A DNA stretch of 64,000 bases from Liquorilactobacillus oeni DSM 19972 (lineage in GTDB: Bacteria > Bacillota > Bacilli > Lactobacillales > Lactobacillaceae). Each line of letters opens with the position of its first letter. Within the stretch, counting starts at the first letter, position 1. A program made the translations under genes and the position numbers. The notes below the pieces were generated by a model. That model was not told where the DNA came from. It saw nothing but the letters and a program-made list of their open reading frames with translations, and did no database searches. This document shows, piece after piece, positions 34,373 to 41,737 of the stretch. Location of the stretch: contig NZ_AZEH01000025.1 in assembly GCF_001436275.1 (NCBI RefSeq), positions 124,001 to 188,000 on the forward strand, written 5' to 3'.

Positions 34373-35129
34373 GATCAGCAAGTACCTCCTTTGCTAAGGC
34401 CCTGTATTCCGCAGCACCACGTGAAGCAGGGTCATAATCTACGATTGTCATGCCGTGGCTGGGTGCTTCAGACAGCCTGACATTCCGCGGAATGATTGTA
34501 TGATAAACCTTATCTTTAAAGAATTTCCGTACTTCAGCAACGACCTGTGTACCGAGATTGGTACGTGCATCCAACATTGTCATTAAGACCCCTTCAATTG
34601 AAAGTTCAGGGTTAAAGTGTTTCTGAACAAGCCTAATGGTATTCATCAGCTGGCTTAAGCCTTCAAGTGCATAATACTCGCTTTGCACTGGGATCAGAAT
34701 CGAGTCGCTTGCGCTGAAAGCATTGATAGTAAGCAGCCCCAAAGAAGGCGGACAGTCGATTAAGATATAATCATACTTTTCTTTGACTTGCTTGATTGCA
34801 TCCAGCAGACGCGATTCGCGTGCCATTTGCGATGTTAATTCAATCTCGGCACCGGATAACTGAATCGTGGCCGGAACAATCTCCAGTCCCTTATGATTAG
34901 TTGCAATGATCGTCTTTTCAAGCGGATAGTCATTGACCAAAACATCGTAAATATCTTTTTCAATTTTATTTTTATGTATCCCGACGCCGCTTGTGGCATT
35001 GCCCTGTGCGTCAGAATCGATCAGTAGAACTTTTTTGCCCAGATCTGCTAAACAAGCCCCCAGGTTAACGCTGGTAGTTGTCTTGCCCACGCCGCCCTTT
35101 TGATTTGCCAAAGCAATTACAATTCCCAT
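34362..35129 (-). CDS. parA: Chromosome partitioning ATPase ParA (Soj)
   Basis: The 255-residue product is a ParA/Soj ATPase with the deviant Walker A KGGVGKTTTSVNL, Walker A' DSDAQGN and Walker B DYILIDCPPSLG. It acts with ParB on segregation and, in Bacillus-type cells, on DnaA. AGTGGGGG-type sequence precedes the ATG. It lies between noc (23 bases upstream) and parB (overlapping). Confidence 0.96.
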   Translation of the reverse strand: MGIVIALANQKGGVGKTTTSVNLGACLADLGKKVLLIDSDAQGNATSGVGIHKNKIEKDIYDVLVNDYPLEKTIIATNHKGLEIVPATIQLSGAEIELTSQMARESRLLDAIKQVKEKYDYILIDCPPSLGLLTINAFSASDSILIPVQSEYYALEGLSQLMNTIRLVQKHFNPELSIEGVLMTMLDARTNLGTQVVAEVRKFFKDKVYHTIIPRNVRLSEAPSHGMTIVDYDPASRGAAEYRALAKEVLADHGE

Positions 35130-35152
35130 GAAATTTCCCCCACTTTGCTATC

Positions 35153-35995
35153 CTATTCTTTATTTTGCTTATCAACGGGGATCTCAATTATGATCCTATG
35201 AAATCCTGGTACGTCTTCTTCATGTGTTTTCAGTTTCATACCGTTATCATTAATCATTTTAACAGATTTTTTAATTGTATTGACAGCTATGCGGGTATCA
35301 TGCAGCATTCCCCTGGCTCTTTTTTTATTTGCTTTTTTAGGCTGCTGTTTTTTACTATCCTGTATCTGTTTGATGAGTATCTCAGTATCTTTAACAGTCA
35401 GCTGCTGGGCAATTACCTTTTTAATGACAGATATCTGCTCTTCTTTTGGGAGTCCCAATACACTGCGCCCATGACGCTCTAAGACTTTACGCTGCATAAT
35501 CGCCTGCTGCACGTATTCAGGCAGTTTGAGCAGTCTTAGCTTATTAGCTACAAATGACTGGCTCTTTCCGATCGCCTGTGCAAGCTGGTTTTGCGTTAAT
35601 TTGTTGAGTTCCATCAACTCCTGATACGCTTTGGCCTCTTCAATCGCACTCAATCCTTCGCGCTGCAGATTTTCAATTACCGCCAGAGAAGCAGCCTCGG
35701 TGTCTGAAAGCTGCTTGATGATTGCCGGGATCTTTTCCCAGCCCAAAAGACCAGCTGCCCGGAAGCGGCGTTCTCCTGCAATGATCTCATAATGCTGCGG
35801 TTCGTATTCGCGCACGATAATCGGCTGCAGCAGACCATGGTCCTTAATTGTCTGCGCTAACTCTGCCAGTTTGTCGTTGTCAAAAACCCGGCGCGGCTGA
35901 AAACGATTGGGTACGATCTGCGCCAGTGCAAGCTTTTCTACCTGCTGTTCATTTTTTTTATCTTTTTTCCCTTTATTAAAAAGTGAAAAACCCAC
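35153..35995 (-). CDS. noc: Nucleoid occlusion protein Noc
   Basis: Noc is a ParB paralogue that binds its own DNA sites and prevents division over the nucleoid. The 280-residue product starts MGFSLFNK, which with its basic residues is like the membrane-targeting helix of Noc. It then has IVPNRFQPRRVFD, GERRFRAAGLLG and an HTH (LTQNQLAQAIGKSQSFVANKLRL). The GTG start is eight bases after AGGGGG and five bases after the rsmG stop. The position between rsmG and parA is canonical and separates it from ParB. Confidence 0.93.
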   Translation of the reverse strand: MGFSLFNKGKKDKKNEQQVEKLALAQIVPNRFQPRRVFDNDKLAELAQTIKDHGLLQPIIVREYEPQHYEIIAGERRFRAAGLLGWEKIPAIIKQLSDTEAASLAVIENLQREGLSAIEEAKAYQELMELNKLTQNQLAQAIGKSQSFVANKLRLLKLPEYVQQAIMQRKVLERHGRSVLGLPKEEQISVIKKVIAQQLTVKDTEILIKQIQDSKKQQPKKANKKRARGMLHDTRIAVNTIKKSVKMINDNGMKLKTHEEDVPGFHRIIIEIPVDKQNKE

Positions 35996-36000
35996 GATTT

Positions 36001-36744
36001 CTACCCCCTAGAAGCTGAATCTTTCAGCGGCTTTTTAGCCGGCATCCCTGGTTTTCTGGGATATTTTTTTGGTGTTTCCTTAACCTTTTCAAAGACAATC
36101 AGATGACGCTCATCGCCGGTCTCCGGCAGTAGCAGCTTGCTATCGCTTTTAAAGCTGCCTCCCAGAAGTTCTACCGCATACTGCGCTTCGGCAAGTTCAC
36201 TGTGCGCCTTTTGCGCCTTGAGTGCAACGAAGTCTCCGCCTATTTTAACAAGCGGCAGACACAGCTCAGAAAGGATGTTCAGCCGCGCTACCGCCCGGGC
36301 AGTCACAACATCAAAACTTTCACGGAATTCACTCTTGGCACTTGCAAATTCTTCTGCACGAGCGTGGTAGAATGAAACTCCCTCTAATCCCAGTGTTTCT
36401 GCCAGTTCCTGCAAAAATGCGATTCGTTTATTCAGGGAATCTACAATTGTCACTTGCAGCTGTGGAAAACAGATCTTTAAGGGAATTGAAGGAAAACCGG
36501 CTCCGGCACCGACATCGCATAGCCGCAGCGGCAGGGTCTGCAAACGCGGCTCTGCTAACGCAGGCAGCAGCGAATCAAAAAAATGCTTAAGGTAGACGTC
36601 TCCTTCAGCCGTAATCGCGGTCAAGTTGACCTTGGAGTTGGTCTTTACCAGCAGTTTGAAGTACTTATTGAACTGTTCCTGCTGTTTTTGTGTGAGCACG
36701 ATTTTCTTTTTTGCCAATGTTTGTGTAAATTCTTCTGGTGTCAT
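36001..36744 (-). CDS. rsmG: 16S rRNA (guanine-N7) methyltransferase RsmG (GidB)
   Basis: RsmG methylates G527 of 16S rRNA with SAM. The 247-residue product has the SAM loop [16 protein letters not shown] and [15 protein letters not shown], both typical, and a basic C-terminal tail. Length is close to the usual 240. GAGG precedes the ATG. It is the first gene of the rsmG-noc-parA-parB-DUF951-ychF-DUF1129 run. The 318-base gap upstream holds an inverted repeat of parS-like arms and the promoter of a divergent small membrane gene. Confidence 0.95.
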   Translation of the reverse strand: MTPEEFTQTLAKKKIVLTQKQQEQFNKYFKLLVKTNSKVNLTAITAEGDVYLKHFFDSLLPALAEPRLQTLPLRLCDVGAGAGFPSIPLKICFPQLQVTIVDSLNKRIAFLQELAETLGLEGVSFYHARAEEFASAKSEFRESFDVVTARAVARLNILSELCLPLVKIGGDFVALKAQKAHSELAEAQYAVELLGGSFKSDSKLLLPETGDERHLIVFEKVKETPKKYPRKPGMPAKKPLKDSASRG

Positions 36745-36777
36745 TTTGGTCCTCTTTTTCTCTCGGCTACTGTTTTT

Positions 36778-36800
36778 TGTGAAACAAAAAATGTTTCACA
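36778..36800. repeat. Inverted repeat with parS-like half sites in everted order
   Basis: TGTGAAACA (36778-36786) and TGTTTCACA (36792-36800) flank five A residues. Each arm contains one half of the parS consensus TGTTTCAC/GTGAAACA, but in the outward order, so this is not a standard parS. It lies 34 bases before rsmG in the noc-parAB operon. As RNA it forms a nine-base hairpin. A 12-base palindrome, ACTAGTACTAGT, follows directly at 36802-36813. No full parS was found in the window. Confidence 0.5.
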
Positions 36801-37008
36801 CACTAGTACTAGTTTAAGATATTTGCTGCTCAAATACAAGGGGCGGCTGTCTTCAAAAAAACAGAAATATCCTTTCTTTTTCCCTCGATGCGGCAGTATT
36901 TTGGACTTCATATTCAAAAGCGAAGTTCCCCCAAAAAGATACTTAATTAAGTCCAGCCCTGCTTTTATTTTACCTTACAGGAAAATGCATGTAAAAGGCA
37001 GCTTAAAA

Positions 37009-37037
37009 TTGTTTTTTGAAAAATAAACCGTTATCAT
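37009..37037 (+). promoter_or_regulatory. Candidate sigma-A promoter of the small membrane gene
   Basis: TTGTTT (37009-37014) and TATCAT (37032-37037) are 17 bases apart and end 25 bases before the ATG of the small membrane gene. The -10 box is good, the -35 box weak. Confidence 0.4.
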
Positions 37038-37062
37038 TTAGTTATGAAAAGGGGGCATTACT

Positions 37063-37248
37063 ATGAATAACAAAGACCTGCGCGTCGTTATCGCATTGCT
37101 GATCACTGCATTTTACCTTTCTATCCGTTATGTTGCTGACCTGTCTTTCGTAAATGCTTATTTTGATTACCTGATGGCACTCTTGATCTTAATTGTGATG
37201 CCCCGGCCGAAGTTCGCGTTATGGCCGCGAAAAACTGAAAACGAATAG
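37063..37248 (+). CDS. Small membrane protein, 61 residues
   Basis: The 61-residue product has two short hydrophobic segments (VVIALLITAFYLSIRYV and YLMALLILIVM) and a basic tail. GAAAAGGGGG gives a strong ribosome site. I do not recognise the family. It is transcribed away from rsmG and is followed within 20 bases by the hairpin of repeat copy 7, which would terminate it. Confidence 0.65.
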   Translation: MNNKDLRVVIALLITAFYLSIRYVADLSFVNAYFDYLMALLILIVMPRPKFALWPRKTENE

Positions 37249-37263
37249 TTATTTAAATTTAAC

Positions 37264-37432
37264 AAGGGACTGAGTCAAAATTGACTCAGTCCCTTATTTT
37301 AAGCTGAATATACCATTAATCGTGTTGCAATAGTCAGTCTTTTTCGCTCAACGGCAAGTTACACATAATCAAATTCGACCATGTTCGTAATTCATAGTTA
37401 ATACTCAAAATCTAATGACTGGCACTCTTTTT
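37264..37432 (+). repeat. Dispersed intergenic repeat, copy 7
   Basis: A very strong hairpin, AAGGGACTGAGTCAA / TTGACTCAGTCCCTT, is followed by the second linker type (TTAAGCTGAATATACC, ATTAATCGTGTTG), then CAATAGTCAGTCTTTTTCGC, a diverged internal inverted repeat, and AATGACTGGCACTCTTT. It lies between two convergent genes. Confidence 0.85.
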
Positions 37433-37443
37433 CACCAGTAAAC

Positions 37444-38139
37444 TTATCTCGTTGTAACTCTAACTTGACCTGTTCCGCTAACAATCTTGAGCTGTTTTGT
37501 CTGGTGGTCATCATAATTTTGATTAGAGGCCGCTTTCCTCTGCCCGTTTAACTTAAAGGTGCCGGTCTTTATCGAAACTTTTAAGCCCGGTGCAGCTAAG
37601 TTGTTGAATACGGTCGTGCCATTGCGCTTTTTAACTTCTCCACTACCTTTAAGAATCAAATTTTGTCCTAAGCTCGTACCATTGCGATGGTCGATTGTAA
37701 GATCTTGAACAGTTATTTTATTTAATTTCAGCAAGCCGTTCAGCTGATCCACACTAAGTTCTTCCAGAGACTTGCCGGCCGGAAGCGTAATCCGGATTGT
37801 TGCGGACTTTCCCAACTCCAGGCGATGGGAGAAATAATCCTTTTGCGTAATTATGAGCTGCTGCTTGGCAGCTGTCACTTTAAATTGGGAAGCTGGGATA
37901 TTTTCTAAATCAACTTTAGGCTTAGTTCCCTCTTCAATAAATATTCTCGCTGTTCTGACTTTAAGTTCGATGTTTTGCAGCTGAGGACTTAAGCTGCGTG
38001 AAGACGTCTGCAGTTTTTCAAACTTCAGGCTGTTAACATCAATTCTGCGCGCAGACTTTTGCGCCCATAAAGCAAACCCGCCTCCAACTAAAAGCAGTAT
38101 CACAATAAAGAACCCCAGCCATATTAAAATAGTTTTCAT
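37444..38139 (-). CDS. Membrane-anchored DUF4097-like protein
   Basis: The 231-residue protein has one N-terminal span (ILIWLGFFIVILLLVGGGFALW). The rest is a beta-rich extracellular part with repeated IxLxxxxGTxxL-like strands (LKLNKITVQDLTIDHRNGT, NLILKGSGEVKKRNGTT), as in DUF4097 beta-strand-repeat proteins of Firmicutes. Function unknown. Two ATG codons are adjacent after AAGGAGG; I use the second. It lies 20 bases after a TetR gene and is probably controlled by it. Confidence 0.75.
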   Translation of the reverse strand: MKTILIWLGFFIVILLLVGGGFALWAQKSARRIDVNSLKFEKLQTSSRSLSPQLQNIELKVRTARIFIEEGTKPKVDLENIPASQFKVTAAKQQLIITQKDYFSHRLELGKSATIRITLPAGKSLEELSVDQLNGLLKLNKITVQDLTIDHRNGTSLGQNLILKGSGEVKKRNGTTVFNNLAAPGLKVSIKTGTFKLNGQRKAASNQNYDDHQTKQLKIVSGTGQVRVTTR

Positions 38140-38159
38140 CATTTCCTCCTTTTTTGAAA

Positions 38160-38723
38160 CTAGTTCTGCTTTCCAATCACAGCTTTCAAGTATTCCTTAA
38201 CAAGGGCACGCAGCATTTCTGTCTGCTCCATGAATCCTCGGCTGTCAAACACCGTATCAAGATAGCTGACAAATAACATTAACTTTTGCAGCTTATTTTG
38301 CTGTTCGGCGGTCAATCTCAGCAGAGCAGTTTTTTGCTGCAGCCACCTTTGCAGATAATCACCGAAAGGATAGACTGCGTCTTCGCGTGCATAATATTCA
38401 TGCAACAGCGTACCGAGTTCCGGCTTGTACCATTCAAGTAAAATATTATTACCTTTTACTTGGCGGAAGATAAAGTCCAGTAAATAATCAACTCCTTCTA
38501 TGAGGTCAACCTGAGCTGTAAGCTTTTCCATCAATTTTTGACGCATCAGGTTATTTTCTGCAACGTAAACGGCAAGGAAAATTTCCTTTTTTGAGTTGAA
38601 GTACTTGTAAAACGAGCCGGTTGCAATTCCGGCAGCTTTTGTAATCTGGCTAACATTTGTGTTTTTGTAGCCTTGGGCGAGAAATGTTTTTCTTGCTGCA
38701 GCCAGCAATCCTTGTTTATCCAT
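38160..38723 (-). CDS. TetR/AcrR family regulator
   Basis: The 187-residue product has the TetR N-terminal domain with the HTH TNVSQITKAAGIATGSFYKYF and NSKKEIF, and an all-helical ligand/dimer domain. The frame opens one codon upstream at a TTG; AAAGGATC suits the ATG at 38723. A long perfect palindrome lies directly upstream and is the likely operator. It is followed by the DUF4097-like gene, so the pair forms one small autoregulated operon next to the flagellar cluster. Confidence 0.87.
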   Translation of the reverse strand: MDKQGLLAAARKTFLAQGYKNTNVSQITKAAGIATGSFYKYFNSKKEIFLAVYVAENNLMRQKLMEKLTAQVDLIEGVDYLLDFIFRQVKGNNILLEWYKPELGTLLHEYYAREDAVYPFGDYLQRWLQQKTALLRLTAEQQNKLQKLMLFVSYLDTVFDSRGFMEQTEMLRALVKEYLKAVIGKQN

Positions 38724-38737
38724 CAAAGTGATCCTTT

Positions 38738-38771
38738 CTATGAATGAATAATATTTTTAATTCATTCATAG
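38738..38771. promoter_or_regulatory. Palindromic operator of the TetR gene
   Basis: CTATGAATGAAT (38738-38749) and ATTCATTCATAG (38760-38771) are perfect 12-base arms around a 10-base A/T spacer. They begin 14 bases before the TetR start codon and overlap any promoter there; a TATTAT inside the spacer could be the -10 box. Within each arm GAAT/ATGA repeats give extra symmetry. Autorepression is inferred. Confidence 0.75.
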
Positions 38772-38827
38772 AATAACATACTTTTAGCTGAAAAGACAAT
38801 TTTGCAGCTTACAATTAAGAGCAAGAA

Positions 38828-38943
38828 AAAAGGACATGAGTCAAAGATTAACTTTTGGCTCAGTCCCTTATTTTAAGCTGCATATACCCATTAATCGTGT
38901 TGCAATAGTCAGCTTTTTTCGCTACGACTATTGGCACTCTTTT
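38828..38943 (+). repeat. Dispersed intergenic repeat, copy 8 (internal deletion)
   Basis: The hairpin (ACATGAGTCAAAGATTAAC / TTTTGGCTCAGTCCC) and second linker type are complete and nearly match copy 7. The arm jumps from CAATAGTCAGCTTTTTTCGCT directly to ACGACTATTGGCACTC. The central part, present in copies 1, 5 and 7, is missing while both ends are kept. It lies about 100 bases after fliS and probably terminates the flagellar cluster. Confidence 0.85.
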
Positions 38944-39041
38944 GATAAGGCATATTGAAAATTTTTAAATTTAATTTTGGCTTTCGATCTGCTGACAGAT
39001 TGCTAACAGCTATTTACAGCTTTTTAATACTGAAATACCAT

Positions 39042-39416
39042 CTAATCGTTAATCTTAAGTTGCTTCCAAGCTGTTAACAATTCTTCCAGCATCTTGATCA
39101 CAGGTACTATCAGGTCTTTATCCTTATTAATGTTCGCAGCTACCAGCTGGCGCTCCATAAAATCATACAACTGGGAAAGCTCTTGGGGCAGCTGGCTTTC
39201 AATATTCTCGTTAAGTGCATTACGCAGCTCACTAATAATATCTTGGGCTTTAATCAACTGCTGATGAGCTGCCAGCATATTTTGTTCGTTCAAAGCAAGT
39301 TCTGCTCTTTTAAGATTTTTAATCGCACCTTCATACAGCAAAACGATCAGTTTCTGCGGTGAAGCGCTCATCACTTGGTTTTTTAAATAACTATTGCTTA
39401 CATCTTGATAACCCAC
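39042..39416 (-). CDS. fliS: Flagellin export chaperone FliS
   Basis: FliS binds the C terminus of flagellin and keeps it unpolymerised before export. The 124-residue product has the family pattern YLKNQVMSASPQKLIVLLYE at the start, then helices with AIKNLKRAE and ELSQLYDFMERQL. It starts with GTG eight bases after AAAGGAGA. It is the last gene of the flagellar cluster, 14 bases after the FliT-like gene. Confidence 0.93.
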   Translation of the reverse strand: MGYQDVSNSYLKNQVMSASPQKLIVLLYEGAIKNLKRAELALNEQNMLAAHQQLIKAQDIISELRNALNENIESQLPQELSQLYDFMERQLVAANINKDKDLIVPVIKMLEELLTAWKQLKIND

Positions 39417-39430
39417 TATTAAACTCTCCT

Positions 39431-39766
39431 TTAAAAATCAACGTCGATCAGGGCGGCGCCTTTATCCTGCTGCAGGTAAGCACTGACTATACTGCTTGGA
39501 CGGTTTAGTTTTTGAATCTGCTGTGCAACTGCATTTTTTTGTTTCTGCAAATTTACAGTCAATTCACCGTACTGTGCAACCACTTGTGCAGTCAGCTGCT
39601 GCAGTTCAGTATCATTTTCCGTTACTGAAATACCTGTATTTTCAGAAATTAACTGTCTTGCCTGCTGTAGTACCTCTTCAGCCTGTTTTACGCTATGCCC
39701 GTCCCACGACTTCAAAACAGCCAGCAGCGTACGCAAAGCTTTTTCTTTTTCTTCTTTTTGATTCAT
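39431..39766 (-). CDS. FliT-like flagellar chaperone (tentative)
   Basis: The 111-residue protein is helical and rich in Gln and Glu (VKQAEEVLQQARQLI, VNLQKQKNAVAQQIQKL), with no clear motif. Its place between fliD and fliS and its size are those of FliT, the chaperone of the cap protein FliD, but the sequence is too diverged for a firm call. GTGGAGG lies eight bases before the ATG at 39766; the frame opens five codons upstream. Confidence 0.55.
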   Translation of the reverse strand: MNQKEEKEKALRTLLAVLKSWDGHSVKQAEEVLQQARQLISENTGISVTENDTELQQLTAQVVAQYGELTVNLQKQKNAVAQQIQKLNRPSSIVSAYLQQDKGAALIDVDF

Positions 39767-39789
39767 CAAACCGTCCTCCACTTTAAAGC

Positions 39790-41199
39790 CTAATCAGTTG
39801 TAGTCGAAGTTGTACTCGTGAAGTAACTCAACTGGGACTGTGCTTCCATCATTGCCTGATCCAAACGGGTAAACATATCAACGTAATAATCTTTTTTTGC
39901 GGCCAGCATTGTGTTAAAACTATCAATCTGACTGTTAAGATCCTTAATACTCGAGTCAAAACCGGCAGTTTTGCTGGCAATCACACCTTTATTGGTTGAA
40001 GTATCTGCAAGGTACTTGTTAGCAAGATCATCCAACCCTGCGGCATACCCGGTTGCAGAAGTCACGGTTCCAGTCACACTTTTAGTCGCATTATAAAAGA
40101 AGTTCTTAACGGCATCCGGGTCAGCTGCAAGGGTGGCATTCAACTTGTCCTGGTCTAACCCTAACGTGCCATCACGATCAACAGAAGAGATGCCCACAGC
40201 ATCAGGATTCAGCGTTGTGCCACTGACAGTCGGCGTCGTGATCAGGCTACGCAAAGATGTCTGCAAGCGCATCAATTCGCTATCGCCAACCAGCTTGCCG
40301 GTAGTGTTGTCCGAGCTACTTGGGTCTCCGACAGAAAGATCGTCACTGATTAAACTCATCATGCTATTATACTGGCTGACAAGGTCATTGACTGCTGAGA
40401 CTGTCTTGGAAGTATCATTTTGCAAGGACAGAGTCACATGAGTATCGCTGACCTGTGCTAAGGTAAAGGTCGTACCTTCAACAGCATCACTGACAGTATT
40501 GCTGTTGCGTTCGACCTGCAGTCCATCCAGTTCAAAAAGTGCTGTCTGTCCTGTAGTGGTCGCTGCTTTCGACCCTAAGCCTAAAGATTCAGCTGCATCG
40601 CCGCTAACACTGATGTCTTGAGCACCCATATCGGTATTATTCAGCACCAGCCGGTTATCAACGATGCCTGCTTTAACATGTGAATCTTTGGTCTGCTGGT
40701 TAATCTTATCAACAATGTTAGTGAGCGTATCTGTACTTTCGATGTTAATAGCAAAAGTTTTACTGCTGCCGTCATCACTTTTCTGCGCACTGTTAAGTGT
40801 TAGGGTGCCAGTAACATCAAGGGCTGTCTTCGTTCCTTTTGTATTCTGTTCACCCACAATTTTTGTAGCAGTAGCAAGGCGATCGACCTTCAGATCATAA
40901 GTTCCTTCTGCAGCCGCTGTTGTTCCTGAAATGGAAGCAATCTGGCTGTTTGAAGTCGTAGCATTCTTAGTCTGAAAAGCACTGTCGGATTCAAGTGCCT
41001 GCACTTTGGTCAAGAAGTTCGCCAACCGGGTTTTAACGTCTGTCCAAGCAGTTTTTTGATCCGTCAACGTCGTAATCTGGGTTTGCGCCCGTGTTTTACC
41101 CGCAGAATCTGCTTGAAGCAGCTGTTCGATATCATCAGCAGTGATACCTGAATATTGCCCCAACGTTGCACTCATTCCATCAGTGGTAATACTTGCCAT
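39790..41199 (-). CDS. fliD: Flagellar cap protein FliD
   Basis: FliD caps the filament and folds incoming flagellin. The 469-residue product has the N-terminal coiled-coil region with LGQYSGITADDIEQLLQAD, the middle domains rich in Thr/Ser, and the conserved C-terminal part (FFYNATKSVTG, FDSSIKDLNSQIDSF, YVDMFTRLDQAMMEAQSQLSY). Length is in the family range. AAAGGAT precedes the ATG. It is followed directly by the FliT-like gene. Confidence 0.94.
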   Translation of the reverse strand: MASITTDGMSATLGQYSGITADDIEQLLQADSAGKTRAQTQITTLTDQKTAWTDVKTRLANFLTKVQALESDSAFQTKNATTSNSQIASISGTTAAAEGTYDLKVDRLATATKIVGEQNTKGTKTALDVTGTLTLNSAQKSDDGSSKTFAINIESTDTLTNIVDKINQQTKDSHVKAGIVDNRLVLNNTDMGAQDISVSGDAAESLGLGSKAATTTGQTALFELDGLQVERNSNTVSDAVEGTTFTLAQVSDTHVTLSLQNDTSKTVSAVNDLVSQYNSMMSLISDDLSVGDPSSSDNTTGKLVGDSELMRLQTSLRSLITTPTVSGTTLNPDAVGISSVDRDGTLGLDQDKLNATLAADPDAVKNFFYNATKSVTGTVTSATGYAAGLDDLANKYLADTSTNKGVIASKTAGFDSSIKDLNSQIDSFNTMLAAKKDYYVDMFTRLDQAMMEAQSQLSYFTSTTSTTTD

Positions 41200-41208
41200 C
41201 TTATCTCA

Positions 41209-41634
41209 CTATCCTTTCCTATCAATTGCAATCCCCATCTGATCCCAGATTTTACCAATTACATCAAGCATCTTGGAAGAAGGAATTTCCTGGAGAACCT
41301 TTTCTGTACGCATATCCAGCAGTTCAACATACGTGCGCCCAGTACGCTTATGAATTTTAAAAGCCAGCTTAGTATCCCGGCCTAAAAGCCGCTTATTCAT
41401 CTTTGATACAGCCTGACGTAATTCTTCTTCGCCAAGTTCAACGCCTTTACTTTTTTCTTGAATGCTTTGTACTTTAACCGCTTTTTCCATAGAATCCTGT
41501 ATTTTCCCTTGGTCAGCAAGGAGATCCTTTGCAAGGCTTGCGAAGTCGAAGTCGCCAATATTGGCTTGCGCTTGCGGTTCAATCGGCTGCAGCTTCTGCA
41601 CATTATCAACTGGCTGTACGTTATTAAGCTCCAT
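41209..41634 (-). CDS. flaG: FlaG family protein
   Basis: FlaG influences filament length. The 141-residue product has the family C-terminal part: GRDTKLAFKIHKRTGRTYVE, DMRTEKVLQEIPSSKML, and a last helix. The N-terminal 60 residues are Gln/Ala-rich and variable. AGAAGGG precedes the ATG. It lies 103 bases after fliC, with a long hairpin in between, and nine bases before fliD. Confidence 0.9.
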   Translation of the reverse strand: MELNNVQPVDNVQKLQPIEPQAQANIGDFDFASLAKDLLADQGKIQDSMEKAVKVQSIQEKSKGVELGEEELRQAVSKMNKRLLGRDTKLAFKIHKRTGRTYVELLDMRTEKVLQEIPSSKMLDVIGKIWDQMGIAIDRKG

Positions 41635-41670
41635 TTCAACCCTTCTTCCGTTAAATTAAATTATGTATGG

Positions 41671-41710
41671 TGCAAAAGCCGACTGTCCCAGTGGGCAATC
41701 GACTTTTGCA
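41671..41710 (-). other. Long hairpin between fliC and flaG
   Basis: TGCAAAAGCCGACTG (41671-41685) and CAATCGACTTTTGCA (41696-41710) form a 15-base stem with two wobble pairs and a ten-base loop. No T-run follows on either strand, so it is not a classical terminator. It lies 27 bases after the fliC stop. It may protect the fliC message or reduce read-through into flaG-fliD-fliS. Confidence 0.65.
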
Positions 41711-41737
41711 AAAAGCTGATTATTAATATGTTAGTGA

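Noticed and set aside
36778-36800. A normal parS site
   Set aside because: The half sites face outward and are five bases apart, while parS is one continuous inward palindrome.
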